Of a stretch of DNA of 64,000 nucleotides, positions 10,318-17,785 are shown in pieces. How positions within the stretch are numbered: position 1 is the first letter of the stretch; every line of letters starts with the position of its first letter. The notes under the pieces are model-generated. The model saw only the letters and a list, made by a program, of their open reading frames with translations. It did no database searches and was not told the DNA's origin. Source of the stretch: Aliiglaciecola lipolytica (GTDB lineage: Bacteria > Pseudomonadota > Gammaproteobacteria > Enterobacterales > Alteromonadaceae); assembly GCF_018860635.1 (NCBI RefSeq), contig NZ_JAHKPT010000011.1, forward strand, positions 33,547-97,546, read 5' to 3'. Both the position numbers and the translations under genes were made by a program.

Positions 10318-11007
10318 ATGCAGTTAAGTAGATTCTTTTTTATGTTGATAGTGAGTATTTGTGCAGCTTTCACGGCAAGCTGTGCAACCAATAAACAACC
10401 AAAAGAGACTTTGAGTACTATGGATTCAGCTAAAGTTAATTTTCATTACGTAAAGGTGAATACAGACAACCTTAAGGTAGGGCACTCTAGCAAGAGTCAC
10501 TATACGCTATCTGTGTTTATGGATGTTAAAAACGGAAAAATTCACTTTGATAGCGAAAGCGTTAACTCGGTTGGAGTTGGATGGAGCGGAAGCTATGAGT
10601 TATACCAAGAACTGGCATGTCAGGAGTATTCCCACGCTTACTTATGCATCCCTTCTATTGGGTTGGCAATACCAATCAGTACATTTCAGACAGAAAATAC
10701 ATGGACGCATAATTCGCTGAGCTATACCAATAAAGGTATGCAACGTATCGCTGAACTAGACAGCTATGGGGAAGTTTTTGTGATTAACGCCACCCAAAGT
10801 GGTGGCAACAAATCAATTTACACTTATTACTTATCATTAAAAAAGGGCCTAGTCGCATTCTCAAAGGGAGATTCTCATGACCTTTGGGTGCTAAGTGAAA
10901 AGAATTCATTTGGCGTTGGGGCGTTATCGCTAGGAAAATCCCTTAATACAAATTCTTTATCAATATCAGACATTAAAAACTACTCAGTAGTTAAAATGAT
11001 AAATTAA
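10318..11007 (+). CDS. Lipoprotein next to the Rhs-type toxin, candidate immunity protein
   Basis: The 229-residue product begins with a lipoprotein signal ending FTASC, with the lipidated Cys at residue 22, so it should be anchored on the periplasmic side of a membrane. It starts two bases after the toxin stop codon, so the two are almost certainly co-translated. I do not recognise a domain; the mature part is rich in Ser, Tyr and beta-prone segments. Genes directly after a polymorphic toxin's variable tip usually encode the matching immunity protein. A periplasmic lipoprotein would suit a protease acting in the periplasm. That role is inference; it could instead help secretion or surface display. 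Confidence 0.65.
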   Translation: MQLSRFFFMLIVSICAAFTASCATNKQPKETLSTMDSAKVNFHYVKVNTDNLKVGHSSKSHYTLSVFMDVKNGKIHFDSESVNSVGVGWSGSYELYQELACQEYSHAYLCIPSIGLAIPISTFQTENTWTHNSLSYTNKGMQRIAELDSYGEVFVINATQSGGNKSIYTYYLSLKKGLVAFSKGDSHDLWVLSEKNSFGVGALSLGKSLNTNSLSISDIKNYSVVKMIN

Positions 11008-11031
11008 CCACACCGTGATGGTGCAGAATAG

Positions 11032-11070
11032 AATAAAGGGGTCGGAACGAATTAATCGACGAATTAGTCG
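11032..11070. repeat. Possible REP-type repeat fragment
   Basis: The sequence has AAAGGGGTCGGAACGAATT followed by the imperfect inverted motif CGAATTAATCG / CGAATTAGTCG. It resembles from memory the GGGGTCGGAAC-type ends seen near REP-associated tyrosine transposases in marine gammaproteobacteria. No transposase gene is nearby, so at most it is a remnant. Confidence 0.25.
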
Positions 11071-11122
11071 TGATAGATCACAAAATTTGCCATGAAGCCT
11101 CGCATTAAAGGGGGCTTTGCTT

Positions 11123-11350
11123 TCAAGACTTATACAGCAAGATAAATCCAGCATCGAACTCCCCATCCCGCCATTGGCCTAATGTTCTTCGACCATCTGG
11201 GGTTATTCGCTCAAGATATTCAGGATAGTCGGGGTTTATGCCATAGAGCGTTTGCCCCTCGGCCAGCAACTGCTTGCTTAACTTGCCAGACTGACTATCT
11301 CGCGCTACCTCTTCGGAAAGCGCCATCACATCTAACACTTTATGTATCAT
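11123..11350 (-). CDS. Small protein of unknown function, second gene of a two-gene unit
   Basis: The 75-residue soluble product is acidic in its middle and has a C-terminal stretch with RTLGQWRDGEF. There is no signal peptide or membrane segment. Its ATG overlaps the end of the upstream 50-codon gene by 11 bases, a translational-coupling layout typical of toxin-antitoxin pairs. I do not recognise the family and assign no function. The coding phase is supported by the overlap and by a soluble-protein-like composition. Confidence 0.5.
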   Translation of the reverse strand: MIHKVLDVMALSEEVARDSQSGKLSKQLLAEGQTLYGINPDYPEYLERITPDGRRTLGQWRDGEFDAGFILLYKS

Positions 11351-11492
11351 GGCTCTCCTCGTGCTTTAGCTTCCTTACCTCTTCAATATCAACCAGTTTG
11401 CACTCAAAAGTATGGGCTTTGGGAAAAGCAAAAAGTACGTCACTAGCCATTGCTGTTGCTTCAATTTTTATCGCAGATTTACAATATGGCAT
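11340..11492 (-). CDS. Very small protein, first gene of the two-gene unit
   Basis: This 50-residue frame starts at ATG 11492 with AGGTGA upstream and reads MPYCKSAIKIEATAMASDVL, then a segment FAFPKAHTFECKL and a charged tail. It overlaps the next gene's start by 11 bases. Size, ribosome site and overlap support it as real. The family is not recognised. With its partner it might be a toxin-antitoxin or regulatory pair, but nothing in the sequence decides this. Confidence 0.45.
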   Translation of the reverse strand: MPYCKSAIKIEATAMASDVLFAFPKAHTFECKLVDIEEVRKLKHEESHDT

Positions 11493-11683
11493 GGGAATCA
11501 CCTAAAGTCGTAATACAAAAAGTATAGCGCAGCATCACCAAATCGTCATGGCTGTAGAGAAAATATAAAAATGAGGTAGTACGCCCAATTATTACAACAG
11601 TGGTTCGTTTGTTTGCATTGGGTGGTTCACCTTATCGAGTACCGCGCTCCTAGTTGGTAGTTGATGTGGTTCATTTTGAAGAT

Positions 11684-11701
11684 AATATGCAATTGCATAT
11701 T
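11684..11701. repeat. Perfect 18-bp palindrome
   Basis: AATATGCAATTGCATATT is fully self-complementary. It lies between the small two-gene unit and the relic on the minus strand. A dimeric repressor operator is possible. No adjacent regulator was identified. Confidence 0.4.
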
Positions 11702-11761
11702 CTCAATAAATGCACCACTTGTTCTTTTTCTGTGAACCAGTGTTCTCGCTAAGGTGGAACA

Positions 11762-12489
11762 CTATGCGCAAATGGATGAACCATTTATAGATTGCCATCT
11801 TCGGAGAATTTCATTTTTTGTATCTATATTGAGACTAAGAATATCTGTTGGATGGAAGGTCACTAATGTGCAAATTGAATACTGTGGGGAGATGGTTTGA
11901 TGTACTTGTTTACACAACCAATCAGCCGCATTTTGATAGGCCACTATAAAATGGTTTAGGTCTTCATTGCTAAAAATGTCAGAGAAATACATTGGACTTG
12001 GTTTTTCCAAATAGGCTCTTTTCTCAGGTGTGTAGGCAAAGTTTTTTGGATAGTGTTTTCGACTGACATGAGTTGCATTTATTGCTGATTCAATCACTTT
12101 GAGAAATGCCCAATGATCCAATAATGGGTATTGAAATGCTAAAAATACCAGTGTGAATTTGAATATGTGATGTAAGTCATGCAGCGGAGGATGGAGGTTA
12201 CTTTTTGATGACTCGAACATATATAAAAGTAGGTGTGCAGTCATATGGTCTATATCACTGCATTTTTTGAGATCGCTACAGTAGTTTTTTACGCACGTTT
12301 TGACGCTAGTCTTATTGTTACCATTGTATTTTTGATGTTGCTTAAAAAAGAAATGAGTTCGTTTTTATCCTTAGTTGGATTTGCCAGTAAGCACCATAAA
12401 GGATGGTTGAGTGTTTGAATTGCTAGGCTCGACACCTCTCCGATAGTAATACATGGACAGGCATATTTTAAGGTAGTGAAAATTGAGGT
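11762..12489 (-). pseudogene. Frameshifted gene of unknown family
   Basis: A 160-codon frame can start at ATG 12244, but the same frame stays open and protein-like upstream to 12364. The remaining upstream sequence is protein-like in another phase back to 12489 (for example LAIQTLNHPLWCLLANPTKD). The two phases join at a run of six A at 12344-12349 (T6 on the coding strand), which gives a continuous reading KNELISFF-KQHQKYNGNN. This looks like a single-base indel in a homopolymer, either a true frameshift or a sequencing error. No ATG was found in the upstream phase. The product is not recognised; the C-terminal half is rich in His and aromatic residues. Confidence 0.45.
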
Positions 12490-12569
12490 CTATAATTTTT
12501 ACTCTAGGCTGATAAAAAATATTAATGCGTTCTTAATCTAGATAAATACCCATGCATTCATGAGTTTCT
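12448..12569. repeat. Diverged ~120-bp direct repeat, left copy
   Basis: Compared with 13445-13564 by eye, this copy has the same 5' block (AATACATGG.CAGGCAT) and the same 3' block (TAAATACC.AT...TCAT.AGTTTCT). The spacing between the blocks is nearly identical, at 122 and 120 bases. The middle is weaker. The two copies bracket the Fic toxin-antitoxin genes. Confidence 0.5.
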
Positions 12570-12657
12570 AGCGGAGTAGCCACATTGCTCACGTAATTAA
12601 GCTGAATGGCAATTTAGCGCTTGTTAAGGTAAAATTAACGGAAATATAGGAGGCTTT

Positions 12658-12816
12658 ATGGCTACCACAGTTTCTAAAACTAGCAATGACCGCAAGACCA
12701 AGTTTACGCCTAATATGGATAACTTTAAGGTCAGTTTAAGCTATGAAGGTTTGTCACTGAAAAAGAGCAGTGAAGGCAAAAGCATTTCAGAGTTAAAACG
12801 CAAATATGCGAGATAA
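12658..12816 (+). CDS. YhfG/FicA-type antitoxin
   Basis: The 52-residue protein starts at ATG 12658 after the ribosome site AGGAGG. Residues 26-31 read S-L-S-Y-E-G, matching the [S/T]xxxE[G/N] inhibitory motif of class I Fic antitoxins, whose Glu blocks ATP gamma-phosphate binding. The C-terminal LKRKYAR resembles the end of E. coli YhfG. The gene overlaps the Fic start by 11 bases, as in other ficTA operons. The family assignment rests on the motif, size and neighbour together. Confidence 0.78.
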   Translation: MATTVSKTSNDRKTKFTPNMDNFKVSLSYEGLSLKKSSEGKSISELKRKYAR

Positions 12817-13402
12817 ATACGGGGTAGCCTATGATAAATATTGCTACCCCGGCTCTGACGTTTTAATTAACCTTCTTGATATTAGGGATTCAGAAAAGCT
12901 TGAAGAAGCTGAAGCTGAATTTACCGCTGAACGGTATCGAACCTACGAACCCACCAAACAATCACTTGCTGATTTTTCATTCGAACATTTAGAGTACCTT
13001 CATCACCACATGTTCCAAGATTTATATGCGTGGGCGGGTAAGCCAAGAGATGTTGATATTTCCAAAGGTGGCACGCGTTTTTGTACTTGGACACGCATTG
13101 AGCCTGAAGCTATTAAATTATTTAAAACGATTCCTGCGTTAGCTGATTATCAGGACAATGAAGACCTCGTTGAAAAGGTCGCAGATTTGTTTTGTGAGTT
13201 AAATTTACTTCACCCATTTCGTGAAGGGAATGGCAGAGTTCTGCGCTTCTTTTTCGAGGAGCTGTTGTTTACTCTCGGCTTCCATGTAACGTGGCCAAAG
13301 ATTTCTCAGAAAGATTGGATTGACGCTAACATTGCTGGTGTGCATCTGAACCTAGAACTGCTCAAGGTGATATTCACTCAAGCCATTTCAGAGCTGGAAT
13401 GA
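12806..13402 (+). CDS. Fic-family AMP-transferase toxin
   Basis: The 198-residue Fic protein carries the complete active-site motif HPFREGNGR (residues 136-144), with His136 the expected catalytic base. Upstream is a flap-like segment near residues 83-97 (DISKGGTRFCTW). Fic enzymes transfer AMP, or less often other phosphate moieties, to hydroxyl side chains of target proteins. Toxins of this size commonly modify topoisomerase subunits, but the target here is unknown. It has no own inhibitory helix, consistent with class I regulation by the overlapping antitoxin. The module sits between two repeat copies. Confidence 0.88.
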   Translation: MRDKYGVAYDKYCYPGSDVLINLLDIRDSEKLEEAEAEFTAERYRTYEPTKQSLADFSFEHLEYLHHHMFQDLYAWAGKPRDVDISKGGTRFCTWTRIEPEAIKLFKTIPALADYQDNEDLVEKVADLFCELNLLHPFREGNGRVLRFFFEELLFTLGFHVTWPKISQKDWIDANIAGVHLNLELLKVIFTQAISELE

Positions 13403-13444
13403 AGAGTTTAAAAAACTGGCAATCATGTTGTGAAGAAATACATA

Positions 13445-13564
13445 AATACATGGGCAGGCATCTTTTCAGTAGTTGCGATTGGGTAAAAAATCATGATTAA
13501 AGGTCAACAAAATATTTTAATGTGCTCGTAGTTTAACTAAATACCTATACAATCATCAGTTTCT
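13445..13564. repeat. Diverged ~120-bp direct repeat, right copy
   Basis: This is the partner of 12448-12569. The shared end blocks are conserved and the total length differs by only two bases. It lies 42 bases after the fic stop codon. Confidence 0.5.
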
Positions 13565-13845
13565 GGGAAGTGAGAGTTATTGAGGTGAGTTTAGTACAGG
13601 GGGAGGTATATCTCATTGTGCAATGAAACAATTGAAATTAAAAAGTGACTTTAGGGGAAACGTTAGCCTAATGAATTCTTTTGCCTACGCAATCGCTGGT
13701 ATCGTTTTAAGATGTCTATTTGTTCACCAATTACGCTAAAAATAGTTACAATCTTGACCAATAGTTCTAAACTAATTTTGAATCATGTTTTTTGCTGTCG
13801 TTCGATAATGTTCTCAATAATGAACGGTATATTCCTAGTGTTGCA

Positions 13846-13893
13846 CGCTCCCGCAACCACATTCAAGGCCTCGATTATTCGAGGCCTTTTTTG
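13846..13893 (+). repeat. 48-bp unit with terminator, first copy
   Basis: The unit consists of CGCTCCCGCAACCACATTCAA followed by a hairpin and T-run. A diverged second copy lies at 15826-15873 on the other side of the oxidoreductase gene. The 5' part ends in CCCGCAACCA, which looks like a tRNA acceptor end, but no tRNA body precedes it. Confidence 0.45.
13865..13892 (+). terminator. Rho-independent terminator
   Basis: A perfect 10-bp stem (AAGGCCTCGA / TCGAGGCCTT) with a TTAT loop is followed by a T-run. No annotated gene ends just upstream, so it may terminate readthrough from ficTA or an unrecognised RNA. Confidence 0.75.
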
Positions 13894-14276
13894 TTTGTGT
13901 TATTTGAATATCAAAATATATGCCTGCCACTAATTCGTTTTAAACAAATAACTTCAAACCAACACCACTGGTACTTCAATTTAGGCGTTGTGATTTAATC
14001 CATTTTCCTAACTTGCAGCAATGTTGTGCCCATTAACTTACGACTTTATAAAACACTGCGCTAGAAATAAAACCTTTGGAAATAAATTTTCACATTGATT
14101 AGACGTTGTCGTTGGCAATCAATACAATGGATTGGAGTTCAGCGCACTTTAGTGCCTGTGTATTCGGATAATCGAATCAACAATATTGCTATGGCAGTTC
14201 CCGTTGGGGGTAATAACCGCTTGCGCAAGGAAGCATGTTTACTCAAGTAAATTGTCTAATTTCAAAGGGGTTTATA

Positions 14277-15491
14277 GTGTCTACTCAATACGATATTGTT
14301 ATTTTTGGTGCGACAAGTTTTGTTGGCCAAATTCTCTGCCAATATATGGTCGCTCAATACCCAGAAGGCGAAATCGCCTGGGCTGCTGCAGGGCGTTCTC
14401 AATCAAAGCTTAATTCAGTTGTTAAATCTCTTAAGCAAAATATTCCGACGATTATTGCCGACTCTGACGATGAAATGTTACTGCGATATATGGCGGAACA
14501 AAGCAAAGTCATTATTTCTACTGTTGGACCTTACGCACTGTATGGCTCAAGCTTGGTAAAAGTGTGCGCAGAATCTGGCACCGACTACGTAGATTTAACA
14601 GGTGAGCCACAATGGATCCGCAAAATGATTAATCTACACGAAGCTACTGCCAAAGCCAGTGGTGCACGGATTGTTCATTGCTGCGGTTTTGACTCTATTC
14701 CTTTAGATCTGGGTAACTTTTACCTTCAACAGCAAGCTCAAAAAGTTTATTGCGCACCTTGTACCACCGTAAAAATGGCGGTATATCAAATGAAGGGGGC
14801 AGGCTCCGGTGGCACTTTTGCAAGTGGTATCAATATGTTTAAAGAAGCATCAACGGACGCTGAGTTAAGCAAAGGATTGAAAGATCCGTATTTTTTATGT
14901 TCAAAAGAGCATGGCTTCAGTGCTGTACAGCGTGACGTGCAAACGGCGGTATACGATGAAGATTTTGATGCTTGGGTTGCCCCGTTTGTAATGGCTGTGA
15001 TTAATACCAAAATTGTTCACCGCTCAAATGAACTCAACGGCAAAGCTTTTGGGGAGAAGTTTAAATATGACGAAGTCATACGCATAGGTAAGGGCTTTGG
15101 GTCGCACATAACAGCATCGGCAATTGGCCTAGGCATGCGCATTTTTCCTTTAGCCATTACTTTGCCACCTAGCGGGTACCTAATTGAAAAAATATTGCCA
15201 AAACCAGGTGAAGGTCCAAGTGTGAAACAGCAAAACAGCGGCTTTTTCGATCTGCGCTTTATAGGAAAAACTGATGCTGGCCAGAGGCTAACAGTGAAAG
15301 TGACGGGTGATAAAGATCCCGGTTATGGATCAACGGCCAAGATGTTGGTGCAAGCCGGTTTATGCTTGGCTCAAGACATCAGCAAAGCAGAAAAGGCGGG
15401 TGGATTTTGGACCACTGCAACGGTTATGGGAGAACCCTTGATAAAGCGATTAACTGAGCGGGCAGGTTTAACTTTCACACTTTTGGATTAG
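14277..15491 (+). CDS. Saccharopine-dehydrogenase-family oxidoreductase (trans-acting enoyl reductase-like)
   Basis: The protein has 404 residues with the start taken as GTG 14277, because AAAGGGG lies six bases upstream; the frame could be extended 14 codons with no ribosome site. The N-terminus is a Rossmann fold, YDIVIFGATSFVGQ, followed by STVGPYALYGSSLVKVCAESG and GEPQWIRKM, typical of saccharopine dehydrogenase-like proteins that act on lipid or quinone-like substrates. The substrate is unknown. It stands alone, flanked by two copies of a 48-bp terminator-containing unit. Confidence 0.8.
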   Translation: MSTQYDIVIFGATSFVGQILCQYMVAQYPEGEIAWAAAGRSQSKLNSVVKSLKQNIPTIIADSDDEMLLRYMAEQSKVIISTVGPYALYGSSLVKVCAESGTDYVDLTGEPQWIRKMINLHEATAKASGARIVHCCGFDSIPLDLGNFYLQQQAQKVYCAPCTTVKMAVYQMKGAGSGGTFASGINMFKEASTDAELSKGLKDPYFLCSKEHGFSAVQRDVQTAVYDEDFDAWVAPFVMAVINTKIVHRSNELNGKAFGEKFKYDEVIRIGKGFGSHITASAIGLGMRIFPLAITLPPSGYLIEKILPKPGEGPSVKQQNSGFFDLRFIGKTDAGQRLTVKVTGDKDPGYGSTAKMLVQAGLCLAQDISKAEKAGGFWTTATVMGEPLIKRLTERAGLTFTLLD

Positions 15492-16015
15492 CCGAGTTGT
15501 TTAATTGCATGTCGTATTTGATAAAGCGTTAAGTTTTATGAGGGCGAGAATAGCATCAACCTCCTCGATTGGTTGGGAAGTTTGCTTGAAAGCTGGAAAG
15601 AATGACAACGGTGTTTGGCAAACTTCACTGAGTGAAAGTAATCGTCTTACAGATGTGCCTGAAGCGGTTACTTGAGTGTTGATGTTGTTGGGGGAGCGGG
15701 GTAGCAGAGTCGCTTTGGACAAAATCAAAGGATGAAAAGTGTTTTTTACTATTAATTTGTGAACAGTTCGTTTAACAAGTAGGGGAAAAGCAGACAAAAA
15801 TCATTTCTCACAAAATTTAGAATAGCGTTCTCGCCTCAACATTCAAGGACTCAATTATTTGAGATCTTTTTTAGTGAAATTACGCATACATATCAGGTAC
15901 TTGATAAAATAAAAAACTGATACAGTTTGGAAGATTAAATTTTATGTAAATTTAACGCGTCTTTTTCATCCGCATCGTTACAATGCAATCATTATTTAAA
16001 ATTGGCACGTAGCGA
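15492..16015. other. Intergenic region before the KdpD-like kinase
   Basis: No gene is supported. A 98-codon minus-strand frame exists but would need a TTG start without a ribosome site. The stretch contains the second copy of the 48-bp hairpin unit (15826-15873) and an AT-rich probable promoter region before 16016. Confidence 0.5.
15826..15873 (+). repeat. 48-bp unit with degenerate terminator, second copy
   Basis: It matches 13846-13893 in its 5' part (CGTTCTCGCCTCAACATTCAA) and in the loop and tail. The stem has one mismatch and one G-U pair, so the hairpin is weaker but still followed by six T. Confidence 0.45.
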
Positions 16016-17047
16016 ATGTTCGAAAAATTAATTAAAAATAAAATGTTTGCCTATGCTTTTTCTCTAGGCATAGTGTGTATTTTTTCCATCCTCGCTTTAT
16101 TATTGCCTGCTGCCATTTTACCGAAAAGTGGTGTATTACTTCTTTTGCAATTGGCGGTGGTTTTAGTTTCGGTTACATCTAGTCGAAGCGCTACCGCTAT
16201 CGCGGGCATATTATGTGCGCTGATTTATAACTACTTTTTTACCTCTCCTTTGTATTCACTGCATATGTTTGAATTGGAGGATATTATGAACTCCATCATC
16301 TTCATTTCTGTCGCCGTATTGACTAGTGAATTTTCGATTCGTTATCGTAAAAAAAGTGAAGCTCTTAAGCAGGCCGAAATCCGCTCCAATATTTTGTTGT
16401 CAGTGTCGCACGACTTAAGGACGCCACTTGCCAGTATTATTGGCTCACTCAGTACCTTTCAAGAATATCAACACAAGATTAGTCAACAAGAGCAAAACAC
16501 CCTTATCAACAGTGCCATTGATGAGAGTCATCGTTTACACAATTACGTTGAAAACTTATTGCAGTTAACACGTTTAAAAAACAACGCCTTTAATTGGGTA
16601 TTCGTTCGCCAGTCAATTTGGCCTGTGATTAAACGCCTTGAACAGCGGTTCTCCGATAAGCGTTTGTTGATCAGCAAAAAAAACGAATTGAAAATGGTGG
16701 ACATTCAGGATGCCCTTATCGAACAAGCCGTTTATAACGTCGTAGATAACGCTCTAAAATACTCACCCAAAGCGCAAAATGTTGAAATCGAAGTAAATAG
16801 TGTCCAACAATTTACTCGTATTCTAGTAAAGGATAAAGGCCAAGGGATAGAGCCTGAACAGCGTTTTAAGATATTTGATGCATTTTACTCAAGTCGCATT
16901 GGTGATGCAGGTAAAGGAGGCAGTGGTATTGGCTTGAGTGTGTCTAAAGGCATAATGGAAGCACATGGTGGTCATATTGCTGTTGTCGACTGTGAACAGG
17001 GTTGTACCATCGAATTACTGTTGCCAAATGGAGACGATAATGCTTAA
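16016..17047 (+). CDS. KdpD-like sensor histidine kinase (short form)
   Basis: The 343-residue inner-membrane kinase has a DUF4118-type N-terminus of four predicted membrane segments (about residues 12-110), an H-box VSHDLRTPLASI with the phospho-accepting His132, and an ATPase domain with an N-box (NVVDNALKYS) and G-boxes (KDKGQGIEP, GGSGIGLSV). It lacks the large cytoplasmic KdpD and USP domains of full KdpD. It overlaps its response regulator by eight bases, and a KtrAB K+ uptake system follows, so sensing K+ or osmotic state is likely. The ribosome site is weak. Confidence 0.85.
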   Translation: MFEKLIKNKMFAYAFSLGIVCIFSILALLLPAAILPKSGVLLLLQLAVVLVSVTSSRSATAIAGILCALIYNYFFTSPLYSLHMFELEDIMNSIIFISVAVLTSEFSIRYRKKSEALKQAEIRSNILLSVSHDLRTPLASIIGSLSTFQEYQHKISQQEQNTLINSAIDESHRLHNYVENLLQLTRLKNNAFNWVFVRQSIWPVIKRLEQRFSDKRLLISKKNELKMVDIQDALIEQAVYNVVDNALKYSPKAQNVEIEVNSVQQFTRILVKDKGQGIEPEQRFKIFDAFYSSRIGDAGKGGSGIGLSVSKGIMEAHGGHIAVVDCEQGCTIELLLPNGDDNA

Positions 17048-17723
17048 GCCTAAGATTTTATTAATAGATGATGAGGATAAAATCCATGATTTCATCTCGA
17101 TTTCATTGGCTGCTGAGAATCTTGAATATATTGGTTCATATACCGCAACCTCGGGCTTGAGTCTATTTAATCAAGAAAAACCTAGTCTTATTATTTTAGA
17201 TTTAGGTTTACCAGATCTGGATGGGCGAGCCGTTTTGAAAAAAGTCCGAGAAACCAGTGATATCCCTGTATTGGTGTTAACAGCCAGAGATCAGGAAGCC
17301 GAAAAAGTAAGGTTATTAGACGCAGGTGCCAATGATTATTTAAGTAAACCTTTCGGCATTAGAGAGTTAATTTCACGCATTAAAGTATTGTTACGTGATA
17401 TTAAGTATGAAGCCATGCCATCAGAACTGCGATTCGATAAATTGATCATAAAAACTGGGGAGCCTCTTGTTCTTAAAGGCCAGAAAGCGGTACAACTTAC
17501 CAAAAAAGAGCACCAATTGTTAGTTAAGTTGGCCATCCATCCCAATGTACTCGTCAATCAAAAGAAATTATTAGTCGACATTTGGGGAGCGTCACATGCA
17601 GACGATGTCCATTACTTAAGAGTGCTCATCACCCAGTTACGAAAAAAACTGGGCGATGATGCTGAAGATCCCTACTTTATAAAAACCGAGCCTGGACTAG
17701 GTTACCGCTTTATTGGTGATTAA
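17040..17723 (+). CDS. KdpE-like OmpR-family response regulator
   Basis: The 227-residue protein starts at ATG 17040, overlapping the kinase gene. It has a receiver domain with an acidic pocket (LLIDDEDK), phosphoacceptor Asp in LIILDLGLPD and conserved Lys in LSKPF. The C-terminal winged helix ends with RVLITQLRKKLGDD and GLGYRFIGD. It is the cognate partner of the upstream kinase and presumably activates the ktr genes 60 bases downstream. The frame extends 25 codons upstream within the kinase gene but without a proper start signal. Confidence 0.87.
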   Translation: MLKPKILLIDDEDKIHDFISISLAAENLEYIGSYTATSGLSLFNQEKPSLIILDLGLPDLDGRAVLKKVRETSDIPVLVLTARDQEAEKVRLLDAGANDYLSKPFGIRELISRIKVLLRDIKYEAMPSELRFDKLIIKTGEPLVLKGQKAVQLTKKEHQLLVKLAIHPNVLVNQKKLLVDIWGASHADDVHYLRVLITQLRKKLGDDAEDPYFIKTEPGLGYRFIGD

Positions 17724-17785
17724 ATTCTTTTGGCAGGTCAATAGGTTTAATTCTTGTACTTTGCTAGATTTTTGGAGTAAGCAAC

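Larger units (their letters stand above)
13403..14276. other. Intergenic region after ficTA
   Basis: There is no convincing gene in this 870-base stretch. It holds the right copy of the ~120-bp repeat (13445-13564), a strong plus-strand hairpin terminator (13865-13892), and toward its end the promoter-proximal region of the next gene. Short open frames here have poor starts and unlikely composition. Confidence 0.55.

Noticed and set aside
12233..12418. 61-codon plus-strand frame opposite the frameshifted gene
   Set aside because: The opposite strand reads much more like protein and continues on both sides of this frame.
12448..13564. Integron attC sites around ficTA
   Set aside because: The repeats lack the RYYYAAC and GTTRRRY core sites and a clear fold-back structure, and no integrase is present.
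13838..13858. tRNA gene ending in CCCGCAACCA
   Set aside because: No matching acceptor 5' strand, T-arm or anticodon arm could be found upstream, so only the end resembles a tRNA.
13712..13998. Two overlapping short plus-strand frames after ficTA
   Set aside because: They cross the perfect terminator hairpin at 13865-13892 and have implausible composition and poor starts.
15501..15797. 98-codon minus-strand frame
   Set aside because: It needs a TTG start with no ribosome site, its composition is unconvincing, and no family was recognised.
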